Shown one piece after another: positions 1 through 6,723 of a DNA stretch of 28,282 nucleotides. Position numbers and translations under genes: made by a program. Source of the DNA: UBA11540 sp003445125 (lineage in GTDB: Bacteria; Bacillota; Clostridia; Oscillospirales; Ruminococcaceae); contig CALBQG010000127.1 in the NCBI GenBank assembly GCA_937899435.1, positions 1 to 28,282 of the forward strand, read 5' to 3'. Numbering within the stretch: the stretch's first letter is position 1; the number at the start of each line of letters is the position of its first letter. A model generated the notes under the pieces. That model made no database searches. It was not told the DNA's origin and saw nothing but the letters and a program-made list of their open reading frames with translations.

Positions 1-2
1 AA

Positions 3-43
3 AGAGAACTCATGTTTTCACGTAACGAAAGCATGTGTTCTTT
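3..43. other. Imperfect stem-loop at window edge
   Basis: Bases 11-19 pair with 27-35 (one G-T wobble), and after one mismatch bases 5-9 pair with 37-41, leaving a 7-nt loop. It lies beyond the terminator-like hairpin of the small membrane gene. It may be a second terminator or the 3' end of something outside the window. Function unknown. Confidence 0.35.
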
Positions 44-54
44 GACAGGCTGAA

Positions 55-83
55 CGGCGCGAAGGGGAAACCCCTTCGCGCCG
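55..83 (-). terminator. GC-rich hairpin after small membrane protein gene
   Basis: A perfect 13-bp inverted repeat (55-67 with 71-83) has a 3-nt loop and begins 18 nt after the stop codon of the minus-strand gene. There is no strong U-tract on either side, so it is either a weak intrinsic terminator or an mRNA 3'-end stabiliser. Confidence 0.6.
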
Positions 84-101
84 TATCCGTAAGACGTGAG
101 A

Positions 102-374
102 TCAATACAGGCTACCGAACGCCATGAGCGAACCAAGAAGTCCGGTTGCCAAGGCGATTCCCGCGAAAATCGCCACGAGCAGCAGAGAGCAGAAATAACT
201 GCGGGCGAAGCTGCGGCGGTTGATGTTGGAATCGTTGAATGCGAAAACAATCATGCAGATGAATCCGACAATCGGAATCGAGAACAAAAGCGTGTACCCA
301 AAATATTCCCACGCGTTCAGCGGGCGGTATTTGGGCGGGAGAGTAGCCATTTCCTGTCTTTCGAAATCGGTCAT
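102..374 (-). CDS. Small two-helix membrane protein, function unknown
   Basis: This 90-residue protein has a soluble N-terminus (about 1-23, containing LPPKYRPL), a first transmembrane helix at about 24-46, a polar loop with NDSNINRRSFARSY, and a second helix at about 62-85. Both termini are probably on the same side of the membrane. The start has a good ribosome-binding site (GAGGTGA) 6 nt upstream of ATG. I recognise the general look of a small membrane protein common in Clostridia but know no function or domain name. It is divergent from the ABC exporter pair; the 143-bp gap holds promoters facing both ways, so shared control is possible. A hairpin follows the stop codon. Confidence 0.75.
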   Translation of the reverse strand: MTDFERQEMATLPPKYRPLNAWEYFGYTLLFSIPIVGFICMIVFAFNDSNINRRSFARSYFCSLLLVAIFAGIALATGLLGSLMAFGSLY

Positions 375-414
375 AAAATCACCTCAAACACATATTCGGC
401 ACTGCCGTACCTTC

Positions 415-443
415 AGTATATCATATCTTTTGTGTGCGGACAA
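415..443 (-). promoter_or_regulatory. Sigma-A-type promoter for the small membrane protein
   Basis: On the minus strand, TTGTCC (438-443) and TATACT (415-420) are separated by exactly 17 bp and lie about 40 bp upstream of the ATG. The -35 element is 8 bp from the TTSACAAA repeats that precede the divergent ABC operon. Confidence 0.6.
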
Positions 444-451
444 GAGGCTTT

Positions 452-493
452 TTGACAAATGTTCACAAAGATTTCACAAAATGGCAGTATACT
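452..493 (+). promoter_or_regulatory. Three TTSACAAA repeats and -10 box before the ABC exporter operon
   Basis: TTGACAAA (452), TTCACAAA (462) and TTCACAAA (473) are spaced 10 and 11 bp apart, about one helical turn. A TATACT -10 hexamer follows at 488-493, and the 17-bp position upstream of it (465-470) does not resemble a -35 box. Direct repeats at 10-11 bp spacing that replace the -35 region are the usual layout for an OmpR/PhoB-family response regulator that activates transcription. That function is inferred; no regulator gene is in the window. Confidence 0.5.
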
Positions 494-517
494 TGAATAT
501 ATAAAGGAGAGTGTGCC

Positions 518-1222
518 ATGAAACCGTTCGTAAGCTTTGAAAATGTCGGCAAGGTCTACCCGATGGGCGAGGTCTCCATTCGGGCGCTGCACGACGTGTC
601 GTTTGGAATCGAAAAGGGAGAAATCTGCGTGATCGTGGGCGCATCGGGCGCGGGAAAAACCACGCTGCTGAACATTTTGGGCGGCATGGACACGCTGACG
701 GAGGGAAAGGTGTTTCTGGACGGAGAGGAAATCTCCGCCTACAACGAGCGCCGCATGACCGATTACCGCCGCTATGACATCGGCTTTGTGTTCCAGTTTT
801 ACAATTTGATCGGCAACCTCACGGCGCTGGAAAATGTGGAGCTGGCAACACAGGTCAGCCGCGAACCGCTGGATCCGTCGAAGGTGCTGGACGAGGTGGG
901 GCTTTCCGAACGTAAGGGCAATTTCCCCGCCCAGCTTTCGGGCGGCGAGCAGCAGCGGGTGGCGATTGCGCGCGCTCTTGCCAAGAATCCGAAACTGCTT
1001 TTGTGCGACGAGCCGACGGGCGCGCTGGACTATAATACCGGCAAGGCGATTCTCAAGCTGTTGCAGGACACCGGCAGACGCACGGGCATGACCGTGGTCA
1101 TCATCACCCACAATTCCGCGCTGTGCGGGATGGCGGATCGGGTGATCCGCGTGAAAAACGGAACGGTCGTCTCGGAGGAAATCAACGAACGCACCATGCC
1201 GGTGGAGGAGATTGAGTGGTAA
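518..1222 (+). CDS. ABC transporter ATP-binding protein (MacB/LolD type)
   Basis: This 234-residue nucleotide-binding subunit powers the FtsX-type permease encoded immediately downstream. All ABC motifs are intact: Walker A GASGAGKTT (41-49), Q-loop Gln93, signature LSGGEQQR (140-147), Walker B ending in CDEPTGALD (163-171) and the switch His198. The length and the GASGAGKTT/DEPTGALD wording are typical of the MacB/LolD/SalX family, whose members drive mechanotransmission rather than classical substrate translocation. The ATG has AAGGAG 8 nt upstream. The stop TAA overlaps the permease start as TAATG, implying translational coupling. The substrate cannot be read from sequence; antimicrobial peptide or lipid export are family possibilities. 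Confidence 0.95.
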   Translation: MKPFVSFENVGKVYPMGEVSIRALHDVSFGIEKGEICVIVGASGAGKTTLLNILGGMDTLTEGKVFLDGEEISAYNERRMTDYRRYDIGFVFQFYNLIGNLTALENVELATQVSREPLDPSKVLDEVGLSERKGNFPAQLSGGEQQRVAIARALAKNPKLLLCDEPTGALDYNTGKAILKLLQDTGRRTGMTVVIITHNSALCGMADRVIRVKNGTVVSEEINERTMPVEEIEW

Positions 1223-4200
1223 TGAAAAAAAGCGCCTTGCACAAGAAGAACCGCCGTACCATCCGCGACAGTCTGGGGCGATTTTTTGCCATTCTGGCGA
1301 TTGTGGGACTGGGCGTGGGGTTCTTTGCGGGACTCAAAAGCTGCAAGCAGGCGATGCTCACGACGGGAAATGCCTATGTGCAGGAGCTGAAGCTGTTTGA
1401 CTTTCGCCTGTTGTCCACGCTGGGCTTCACCGAAGAGGACGTGGAGGCGTTTTCCCGCCTGCCGGGGGTTTCCCGCGCTGCGGGGAGCTTTTCCTGCGAT
1501 GTGGAGATTCGCACGGCGGACAGAGAGTCCGTGCTGCACGCCCTGCTTCTGACCGACGGGGTCAACGGGGTGCAGCTGCGCGCGGGCAGGATGCCCGAAA
1601 AGGGTGACGAAGTGATCGGCGACGCACGGTTTTTCTCTGCAGATCGGATCGGCGAGGTGCTGACGGTGGAGGAAGAAAATCTGCGGTATAAGAATTACAC
1701 GCTCGTCGGCGTGGCGGACAGCGTGCTGTATCTCAACTACGAGCGCGGCACAACCTCCCGCGGGAGCGGTTCGGTGGCGGGCTTTCTGTGCCTGACGCGG
1801 GACGGCTTTTCCGACAGTTTTACGGAGATTTACACGGAAATGTACCTTAAACTTTCCGACGACGCGTTTTTGTATTCGGATGCCTATCAGACATTGGTCG
1901 ATTCGGCGGAACCGTCGGTGACGGCACTGCTGACCGAGCGCGGAACCCTGCGTTACGAGTCGCTTGCCGAAGAAGCGGACGAAAAGCTTGCCGACGCCCG
2001 ACAGGAGCTGGCGGACGGGGAAACGACTTATGCCGATAAAGAGGCGGAGGCACAACAGGGCTTTGCCGATGCCGAAAAAGAGCTTGCCGATGCCGAAGAA
2101 AAGCTCTTCGATGCGAAGAAGCAACTGACCGATGCCAAAAAGGAACTTGACAACGGCTGGAACGCATTGTACGACGCGCGGCAGGAGTGGTTTGACAACC
2201 GCGTCGCACTCAACCGCTCCGACAGCGAGCTGAAAAAAAACGAAGCCGCTTTCCAAGCGGCAAAGGACGCGATTGCAGCGGCGATGGGACTTCCCGCGGG
2301 GAGCGATGTGCCGCTGACGCCCGAACTGCAAGCCATGGAAAAACTGCTGACCGAAGCGCGCAAAACCGTGGACTCTTCTTATGCGTTGTTGGATGCGGCG
2401 GACGAGGAAATCGAAAAAAATGCCGTCACCCTCAAGGAGGCGCAGGACGAGTACGATCGCGGGGCGCAGGAGTACCGCAAAAATCTTGCCGATTTTGAAA
2501 CGGCGAAAAACGACTATCAAACCCAACGCGCCGATGCCGAAAAAGAGCTTGCCGACGCACGGCAGGAACTGGACGACGCGAAAGCCGCCCTTGCCGACGG
2601 CGAGGAGGAACGCGCAAAGCTCAAGGAACCGACCACCTATGTGCTCGGACGCGACACGAACGTCGGTTACGTCTGCTTTGAAAACGACGCTTCCATTGTG
2701 GAAGGCGTGTCGCGGGTGTTCCCCGTGTTCTTCTTTCTGGTCGCGGCGCTGGTGTGCGCAGCAACCATGACGCGTATGGTCGAGGACGACCGCACCCGCA
2801 CGGGACTGCTCAAGGCGTTGGGCTATTCAAAATCCGCGATTATCAGCGGGTATACGACCTATTCCGGCTCTGCCGCCCTGCTCGGCGCGGCGGCGGGATT
2901 CTTCCTCGGCACGAAGCTGATGCCGATGGTGATCTGGAAGGTCTATGAAATCATGTATTCGATTCACCGACCGATCACCTACATTTTTTCCGTTCCCCTT
3001 GCGTTCATTGCCGCGGCGGCACTGCTCTGCTCCGTGGGAACGACCTGGCTGTGCTGTCGCGCGCAGCTGGCAGAAAAGCCCGCAGGGCTTCTCCGTCCGA
3101 AAGCGCCTGCGGCGGGAAAACGGATTCTGCTGGAACGCATCCGTCCGCTCTGGAAGCATATGGGCTTTTTTGCCAAGGTCAGCGCGCGCAACATTTTCCG
3201 CGACAAAAAGCGCATGGGCGCGATGATTCTCGGTGTAGGCGGCTGTACGGCGCTGCTGATCACGGGCTTCGGCATCCGCGATTCGATCGGCAATATCGCC
3301 TCCGATCAGTTCGGCGGAATCATGCTCTATGACGCCGCCGTCACCTTTGACGAACCGATTTCATCGTCGCTTTCGATGGGCGAAAAGTCGCTCGCGGTCT
3401 ACTCCGGCGGCATCGACGTCGTGGGAGAGAAAACCAAAAACGCCACGCTCATCAGCGCGGCGGAAAATGTGGACGGCTTTGTGAATCTGCACGACGGCAG
3501 CACGCCGCTTGCCTATCCGAAGGCGGGCGAAGTGATTCTCACGAAAAAGCTCGCGGAAACGGTCGGTGTGTCGGTGGGCGATGTGCTGACTCTGCGCGAT
3601 GAGGACGGAAAATCCGTGCAGGTGCGGCTTATTGCCACGGCAGACAACTATTTTTACAACTACGCCTATATCTGCGACGAGACCTATACGCAGGGCTTCG
3701 GCGAACCGCTCAAAAAAACGGCGTTTGTCGTGCTGAATGCGTCCGACGATCCGTATACGGCGGCGGCAGGCTGGATGCAGAACGATGACGTGGTGAACGT
3801 GTCGCTGTCGGCAGAGCTGAAAAGCCGTGTGAGCAGTATGCTCAAGAGCCTTGATTACATCGTGCTGATGGTGCTGGTCTGCGCCGCGGCACTGGCGTTT
3901 GTCGTGCTTTATAATCTGATCAATATCAACATTATCGAGCGCAAACGCGAAATCGCCACGCTGAAGGTTCTCGGTTTTCACCGGGGCGAAACGGCAGCGT
4001 ATGTGTTCCGCGAAAATATCGTGCTGACCGCGCTCGGCGCGTTGTGCGGTATTCCGATGGGACTTTGGCTGCACCGCTTTGTCATGAGCTGTATCCGCAT
4101 TGATATGGTCACCTTCCGCGTCCATGTCGCGCCGCAGACCTATGCGTATGCGATGGTGCTGACCTTTGTGTTCGCCATTGCTGTGGATTTGTTCATGCGC

Positions 4201-4245
4201 CGCAAGCTGACGGCGGTGGATATGGCAGATTCGCTTAAGTGGTGA
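1222..4245 (+). CDS. FtsX-family ABC permease with long extracytoplasmic coiled coil
   Basis: This is an approximately 1,007-residue integral membrane permease paired with the ATPase upstream. The order is: a basic N-terminus; TM1 at about 15-37; an extracytoplasmic region; an Ala/Glu/Asp-rich coiled coil at about 250-335 and 395-465 built on repeats such as EKELADA and ARQELAD; a first FtsX core with three TM helices at about 499-620; a second extracytoplasmic domain at about 690-870; and a final FtsX core at about 873-1007. The two FtsX modules and fused topology are those of large single-chain MacB-like permeases of Firmicutes. ATG at 1222 overlaps the ATPase stop and has GGAGGAG 11 nt upstream; an in-frame GTG at 1216 is a possible alternative. 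The coiled coil may form an antiparallel stalk that contacts a cell-wall or extracellular partner. Substrate unknown. Confidence 0.92.
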   Translation: MKKSALHKKNRRTIRDSLGRFFAILAIVGLGVGFFAGLKSCKQAMLTTGNAYVQELKLFDFRLLSTLGFTEEDVEAFSRLPGVSRAAGSFSCDVEIRTADRESVLHALLLTDGVNGVQLRAGRMPEKGDEVIGDARFFSADRIGEVLTVEEENLRYKNYTLVGVADSVLYLNYERGTTSRGSGSVAGFLCLTRDGFSDSFTEIYTEMYLKLSDDAFLYSDAYQTLVDSAEPSVTALLTERGTLRYESLAEEADEKLADARQELADGETTYADKEAEAQQGFADAEKELADAEEKLFDAKKQLTDAKKELDNGWNALYDARQEWFDNRVALNRSDSELKKNEAAFQAAKDAIAAAMGLPAGSDVPLTPELQAMEKLLTEARKTVDSSYALLDAADEEIEKNAVTLKEAQDEYDRGAQEYRKNLADFETAKNDYQTQRADAEKELADARQELDDAKAALADGEEERAKLKEPTTYVLGRDTNVGYVCFENDASIVEGVSRVFPVFFFLVAALVCAATMTRMVEDDRTRTGLLKALGYSKSAIISGYTTYSGSAALLGAAAGFFLGTKLMPMVIWKVYEIMYSIHRPITYIFSVPLAFIAAAALLCSVGTTWLCCRAQLAEKPAGLLRPKAPAAGKRILLERIRPLWKHMGFFAKVSARNIFRDKKRMGAMILGVGGCTALLITGFGIRDSIGNIASDQFGGIMLYDAAVTFDEPISSSLSMGEKSLAVYSGGIDVVGEKTKNATLISAAENVDGFVNLHDGSTPLAYPKAGEVILTKKLAETVGVSVGDVLTLRDEDGKSVQVRLIATADNYFYNYAYICDETYTQGFGEPLKKTAFVVLNASDDPYTAAAGWMQNDDVVNVSLSAELKSRVSSMLKSLDYIVLMVLVCAAALAFVVLYNLININIIERKREIATLKVLGFHRGETAAYVFRENIVLTALGALCGIPMGLWLHRFVMSCIRIDMVTFRVHVAPQTYAYAMVLTFVFAIAVDLFMRRKLTAVDMADSLKW

Positions 4246-4259
4246 AAATAAAAAGAACC

Positions 4260-4313
4260 ACCGCAAAACCGCCCCGCGCCCGCCGATCGGCGGGCGCGGG
4301 GCGGTTTTGCGGT
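4260..4313. terminator. 54-bp perfect palindrome, bidirectional terminator
   Basis: The 27-bp arms (4260-4286 and 4287-4313) are perfectly complementary, with GATC at the centre. The palindrome lies between the convergent permease and SGNH hydrolase genes, 14 nt after one stop codon and 12 nt before the other. On the minus strand the hairpin is followed by a T-rich tract; on the plus strand the T-run lies within and after the right arm. Confidence 0.85.
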
Positions 4314-4325
4314 ATTTGCAAAGAA

Positions 4326-5321
4326 TTACAGATTCAGCAGCTTGCGCAGAACAGGCTCGACCGCCTGCGTCATGCGGTAAAATCCGAGATCGTTCGGGTG
4401 CGTGCCGTCCACCATGCAGGTATGACGGTCGGTGTCGCCGAAGAAAGTGAATCCGTCGATGAACGCGACATGCTTGTCGCCCACCGCCACGGCGCGGTCG
4501 TAGGTCTCGCGGATGATGTCGCGCCGCTCAAGAAATTCGGGATCGTAAATTTCGCGCGGCATACTCATCATCAGAATGGGAAGATCGGGGTGCTTTTCAC
4601 GAATCCGACGGAAAAACGGCTCGTGGGTCGCGCGCAGCGTGTCCGCAGTCGGGGAATTGTTGTCATAGTCATACACAAACGCGCTCATGTCCAGCGTGTT
4701 GATGAAATCGGCGATCACCAGCTCGCCCTTGGCGCTTCCGGAGAAACCGAGGTTGACGTAGTCCATGTTCAGATGGTTGGAGATGGCGGCGTTGTAGACG
4801 TTGAACGGATTGCAGCAGCAGCCGCCTTCGGTGATGGAGGAGCCGTAATACACGATCGGCTTTCCGTCATACGGGGTGGGCGCTTCGACGCGTGCGTCGT
4901 CCGCCACGCCGATTTCAATGTCGCAGATGCGCTCGTTGCGCGGCAGGAAGATGGTCACGTCCTCCATTTCGGCTTTTTTCTTCACCGAGCCGTCCACGGT
5001 TTTTTCGTTGTAGCTTTTCGGTCCGATCAGTCCCGCAAAATACGGTTTGCGGCGGTCGCCGACCAGCACGTGGGCGGACTGGCAGGCGTAAATGGACATA
5101 CCGATGTCCACCGAAAAGGTCTCAAATGTATATTTCACGGCGATTTCGGGCGAATCGGTGCGCAGGCAGACACGCGCGCCGGGGCAGCGGCGGGCGAGGT
5201 TGGTCAGATTGGACACATCCTTGAGTGTTTCATCGGGAAGACGCTGCCACAGTTTTTCGCGGTCGTACAGCGGAACGCCGTACAGCTTCAGCGGTGATTC
5301 GTCAAAACGGTAGAATTTCAT
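4326..5321 (-). CDS. SGNH/GDSL-family hydrolase with N-terminal beta-sandwich domain
   Basis: This 331-residue protein is a predicted esterase or acetylesterase of the two-domain SGNH group (resembling the GxDLY-like N-terminal domain plus Lipase_GDSL_3). Residues 1-150 look like the beta-rich accessory domain. The catalytic domain starts at IVYYGSSIT (156-164), where GSS replaces GDS and Ser162 is the expected nucleophile. Further blocks are NLGFSG (190-195), the DYDNN segment (218-222) and DGTHPND (305-311), with Asp305 and His308 completing the triad. No signal peptide is visible, so it is probably cytoplasmic and may deacylate imported carbohydrate or a glycoconjugate; this is family-based inference. 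ATG has AAGGAG 8-9 nt upstream. It is monocistronic, with its own promoter and the palindromic terminator downstream. Confidence 0.88.
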   Translation of the reverse strand: MKFYRFDESPLKLYGVPLYDREKLWQRLPDETLKDVSNLTNLARRCPGARVCLRTDSPEIAVKYTFETFSVDIGMSIYACQSAHVLVGDRRKPYFAGLIGPKSYNEKTVDGSVKKKAEMEDVTIFLPRNERICDIEIGVADDARVEAPTPYDGKPIVYYGSSITEGGCCCNPFNVYNAAISNHLNMDYVNLGFSGSAKGELVIADFINTLDMSAFVYDYDNNSPTADTLRATHEPFFRRIREKHPDLPILMMSMPREIYDPEFLERRDIIRETYDRAVAVGDKHVAFIDGFTFFGDTDRHTCMVDGTHPNDLGFYRMTQAVEPVLRKLLNL

Positions 5322-5350
5322 ATTGTCAGCTCCTTGGGCTTTTTTCTTCC

Positions 5351-5379
5351 ATTATACCGAGCAAATCGGGAAAAAGCAA
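5351..5379 (-). promoter_or_regulatory. Sigma-A promoter of the SGNH hydrolase gene
   Basis: On the minus strand TTGCTT (5374-5379) is followed after 17 bp by a consensus TATAAT (5351-5356), about 30 bp before the ATG. It is the only perfect TATAAT among the promoters I call in this window. Confidence 0.7.
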
Positions 5380-5414
5380 GGCAATTTCCGCAACTTTTTG
5401 TGCAAAAAAGAAAA

Positions 5415-5443
5415 CGCGGCAAAGGGCATTGCCCTTTGCCGCG
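5415..5443 (-). terminator. Intrinsic terminator of the DUF11 gene
   Basis: A 13-bp perfect stem (5415-5427 with 5431-5443) with a 3-nt loop follows 6 nt after the minus-strand stop codon. The minus transcript continues into TTTTCTTTTTT, a good U-tract. Confidence 0.9.
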
Positions 5444-5449
5444 GAAAAA

Positions 5450-6304
5450 TTAAACGATACCGCTGACAATCAGTGTGCCGACGCCGGGGGTAACGGCCAC
5501 AGCACCGCTGACGGGATCTGTTGCGAAAGTCGCCGCGCCCACGGTGACACGACCCGCGACGCTGGTAAAGATACCGGTTTCTGCGTCGTAGACGTAATCC
5601 GTGCCCGCCGTCCACGGCGTGCCGTTATAGGTGACGGTCAGATCGCTCAGCCGCGGATCGAAGGTATCGGAAATCACCGCGTTGTCTACCTCCGTTGCCG
5701 CCGTGTTGCCGTAGTTCCGGATTCGGAACGTGTAGGTCAGCCGCGCGTTTTCGCTGACGGTGGTCGGGGAAATTTCTTTGGAAATGCTCAGCCGTGCCGC
5801 TTCGGCGACCGTTATGGTCTCGGTGACGGTCAACGGGGTGGTGAGTCTCGCGCCGGAAATCGTGGCGGTGTTCACGATCGTGCCGCCCGTCGCCAGCGGG
5901 GCGTAACGGTTGATTGCCGCTGCGTATGCCACTTCAGTGATGCCGCCGGCGGGGACGGTGATGCCGTCAATGATAAGCGGAACGGCGGAAATCACCGTGG
6001 GTGCCGCTTGCAGCACGCCGTTGACAAATACCTTGACACTGCCGTCTTCATACGTCAGCGGAACCAGTTTATCCTCGCCGAGCAGATACGCGCCGAGGTC
6101 ATCGGTGAGTGTCAGTCCCGTGTAAGGAACGGTGCCGGTGTTGACAATGTGAATGAGGTAAGTGACGGTGTCTTCGGGGGTGTAGGTGTCGGTGACGGCG
6201 GTCTTGACGGCGGAAAGAACTTCCACCAGCTCGCCGGTTACAATATTGGAATTGGTAACGCCGCCGTTGTAGGAAAGCGTTGCCTGATTGGTAAAGGTTG
6301 CCAT
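5450..6304 (-). CDS. DUF11-repeat protein without signal peptide
   Basis: This 284-residue protein is rich in Thr, Val and Ala and consists of two beta-sandwich DUF11-like modules. The first is at about 28-165 (VKTAVTDTYTPEDTVTYLIHI, then VNTGTVPYTGLTLTD); the second is at about 170-284 (LSISKEISPTTV, then TYTFRIRNYGN). The 'xYTFxIxNxGN' strand is the DUF11 signature. DUF11 domains usually occur in surface proteins, yet this one starts directly with MATFTNQATLSYNGG and has no signal peptide, no LPXTG motif and no membrane helix. I recall similar short starts in Clostridia, but no function. ATG is preceded by CGGAG 9 nt upstream and a short hairpin. A spore-coat or intracellular structural role is possible but only inferred. 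Confidence 0.82.
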   Translation of the reverse strand: MATFTNQATLSYNGGVTNSNIVTGELVEVLSAVKTAVTDTYTPEDTVTYLIHIVNTGTVPYTGLTLTDDLGAYLLGEDKLVPLTYEDGSVKVFVNGVLQAAPTVISAVPLIIDGITVPAGGITEVAYAAAINRYAPLATGGTIVNTATISGARLTTPLTVTETITVAEAARLSISKEISPTTVSENARLTYTFRIRNYGNTAATEVDNAVISDTFDPRLSDLTVTYNGTPWTAGTDYVYDAETGIFTSVAGRVTVGAATFATDPVSGAVAVTPGVGTLIVSGIV

Positions 6305-6320
6305 ATTCTTGTCTCCGTTT

Positions 6321-6339
6321 CCGAGGATAGTTTCCTCGG
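6321..6339 (-). other. Short hairpin in the DUF11 mRNA leader
   Basis: A 7-bp perfect inverted repeat (CCGAGGA / TCCTCGG) with a 5-nt loop lies about 17 nt upstream of the DUF11 start, just before its ribosome-binding site. It could be an operator or a 5' mRNA stabiliser. Confidence 0.4.
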
Positions 6340-6380
6340 ATCATTCTATGCAAACGGCAGCCTTCGGGTGTGTGGACAAC

Positions 6381-6405
6381 GAGGGCGCGGCTTCGCCGCG
6401 CCCTC
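6381..6405. other. GC-rich hairpin in the intergenic space before the DUF11 gene
   Basis: An 11-bp perfect stem (6381-6391 with 6395-6405) with a 3-nt loop is followed on the plus strand by TCTGTTTGTTTTC. It therefore looks like a plus-strand terminator, although no plus-strand gene ends here. On the minus strand it lies downstream of the small lipoprotein's own terminator. Confidence 0.5.
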
Positions 6406-6476
6406 TCTGTTTGTTTTCAAAAGTGCTGATGTGTACCCGTGTCACGGTGATTTTGCAAACGCCCGAAATGAAAAAT

Positions 6477-6503
6477 CCGCGCCCCCGCTTTGCGGGGGCG
6501 CGG
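6477..6503 (-). terminator. Intrinsic terminator of the small lipoprotein gene
   Basis: A 12-bp perfect GC stem (6477-6488 with 6492-6503) with a 3-nt loop starts 5 nt after the minus-strand stop codon. It is followed on the minus strand by ATTTTTCATTT. Confidence 0.88.
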
Positions 6504-6508
6504 CGCGG

Positions 6509-6658
6509 CTATTTCAGACCGAGCATTTGCTGTTCTTGACCTTGCCTTACTTTTGACCGAACACTGCCCGTGACCGAAAAAGATCCCGCCGTGTCGCCGC
6601 AGCTGCACAAAAGCAAGAAAATCGCCGAAAGAGTCGCGAAAATCTTTTTCATCATCAT
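6509..6658 (-). CDS. 49-residue predicted lipoprotein
   Basis: The protein starts MMMKKIFATL, has a hydrophobic core SAIFLLL and a lipobox LCSC with the lipid-modified Cys at about residue 19. A short polar tail containing SVTGSVRSKV and ending in EQQMLGLK follows. Only about 30 residues would remain after processing. It is bracketed by a strong sigma-A promoter 30 bp upstream and an intrinsic terminator just downstream, which supports a real gene despite its size. The ribosome-binding site is weak (GGGGAA). Three successive ATG codons (6658, 6655, 6652) leave the exact start open; the last fits spacing best. Function unknown; small lipoproteins of this size may act as envelope-stress or toxin-like peptides, but nothing here shows that. 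Confidence 0.6.
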   Translation of the reverse strand: MMMKKIFATLSAIFLLLCSCGDTAGSFSVTGSVRSKVRQGQEQQMLGLK

Positions 6659-6687
6659 TTCCCCATGCCTTTTCTCGGAACAATTCC

Positions 6688-6716
6688 ATTGTACCATGGG
6701 CAAAGGGGAAATTCAA
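6688..6716 (-). promoter_or_regulatory. Sigma-A promoter of the small lipoprotein gene
   Basis: On the minus strand TTGAAT (6711-6716), a 17-bp spacer and TACAAT (6688-6693) lie just after the DUF3793 stop codon, 30 bp before the lipoprotein start. Confidence 0.7.
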
Positions 6717-6723
6717 CGCAATC

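Noticed and set aside
1030..2526. 498-codon frame antisense to the ABC genes
   Set aside because: Low-complexity Arg/Phe-rich translation mirrored from the coiled-coil repeats; no start signals.
4239..5297. 352-codon plus-strand frame
   Set aside because: Antisense to the SGNH hydrolase, which has catalytic motifs, promoter and terminator on the other strand.
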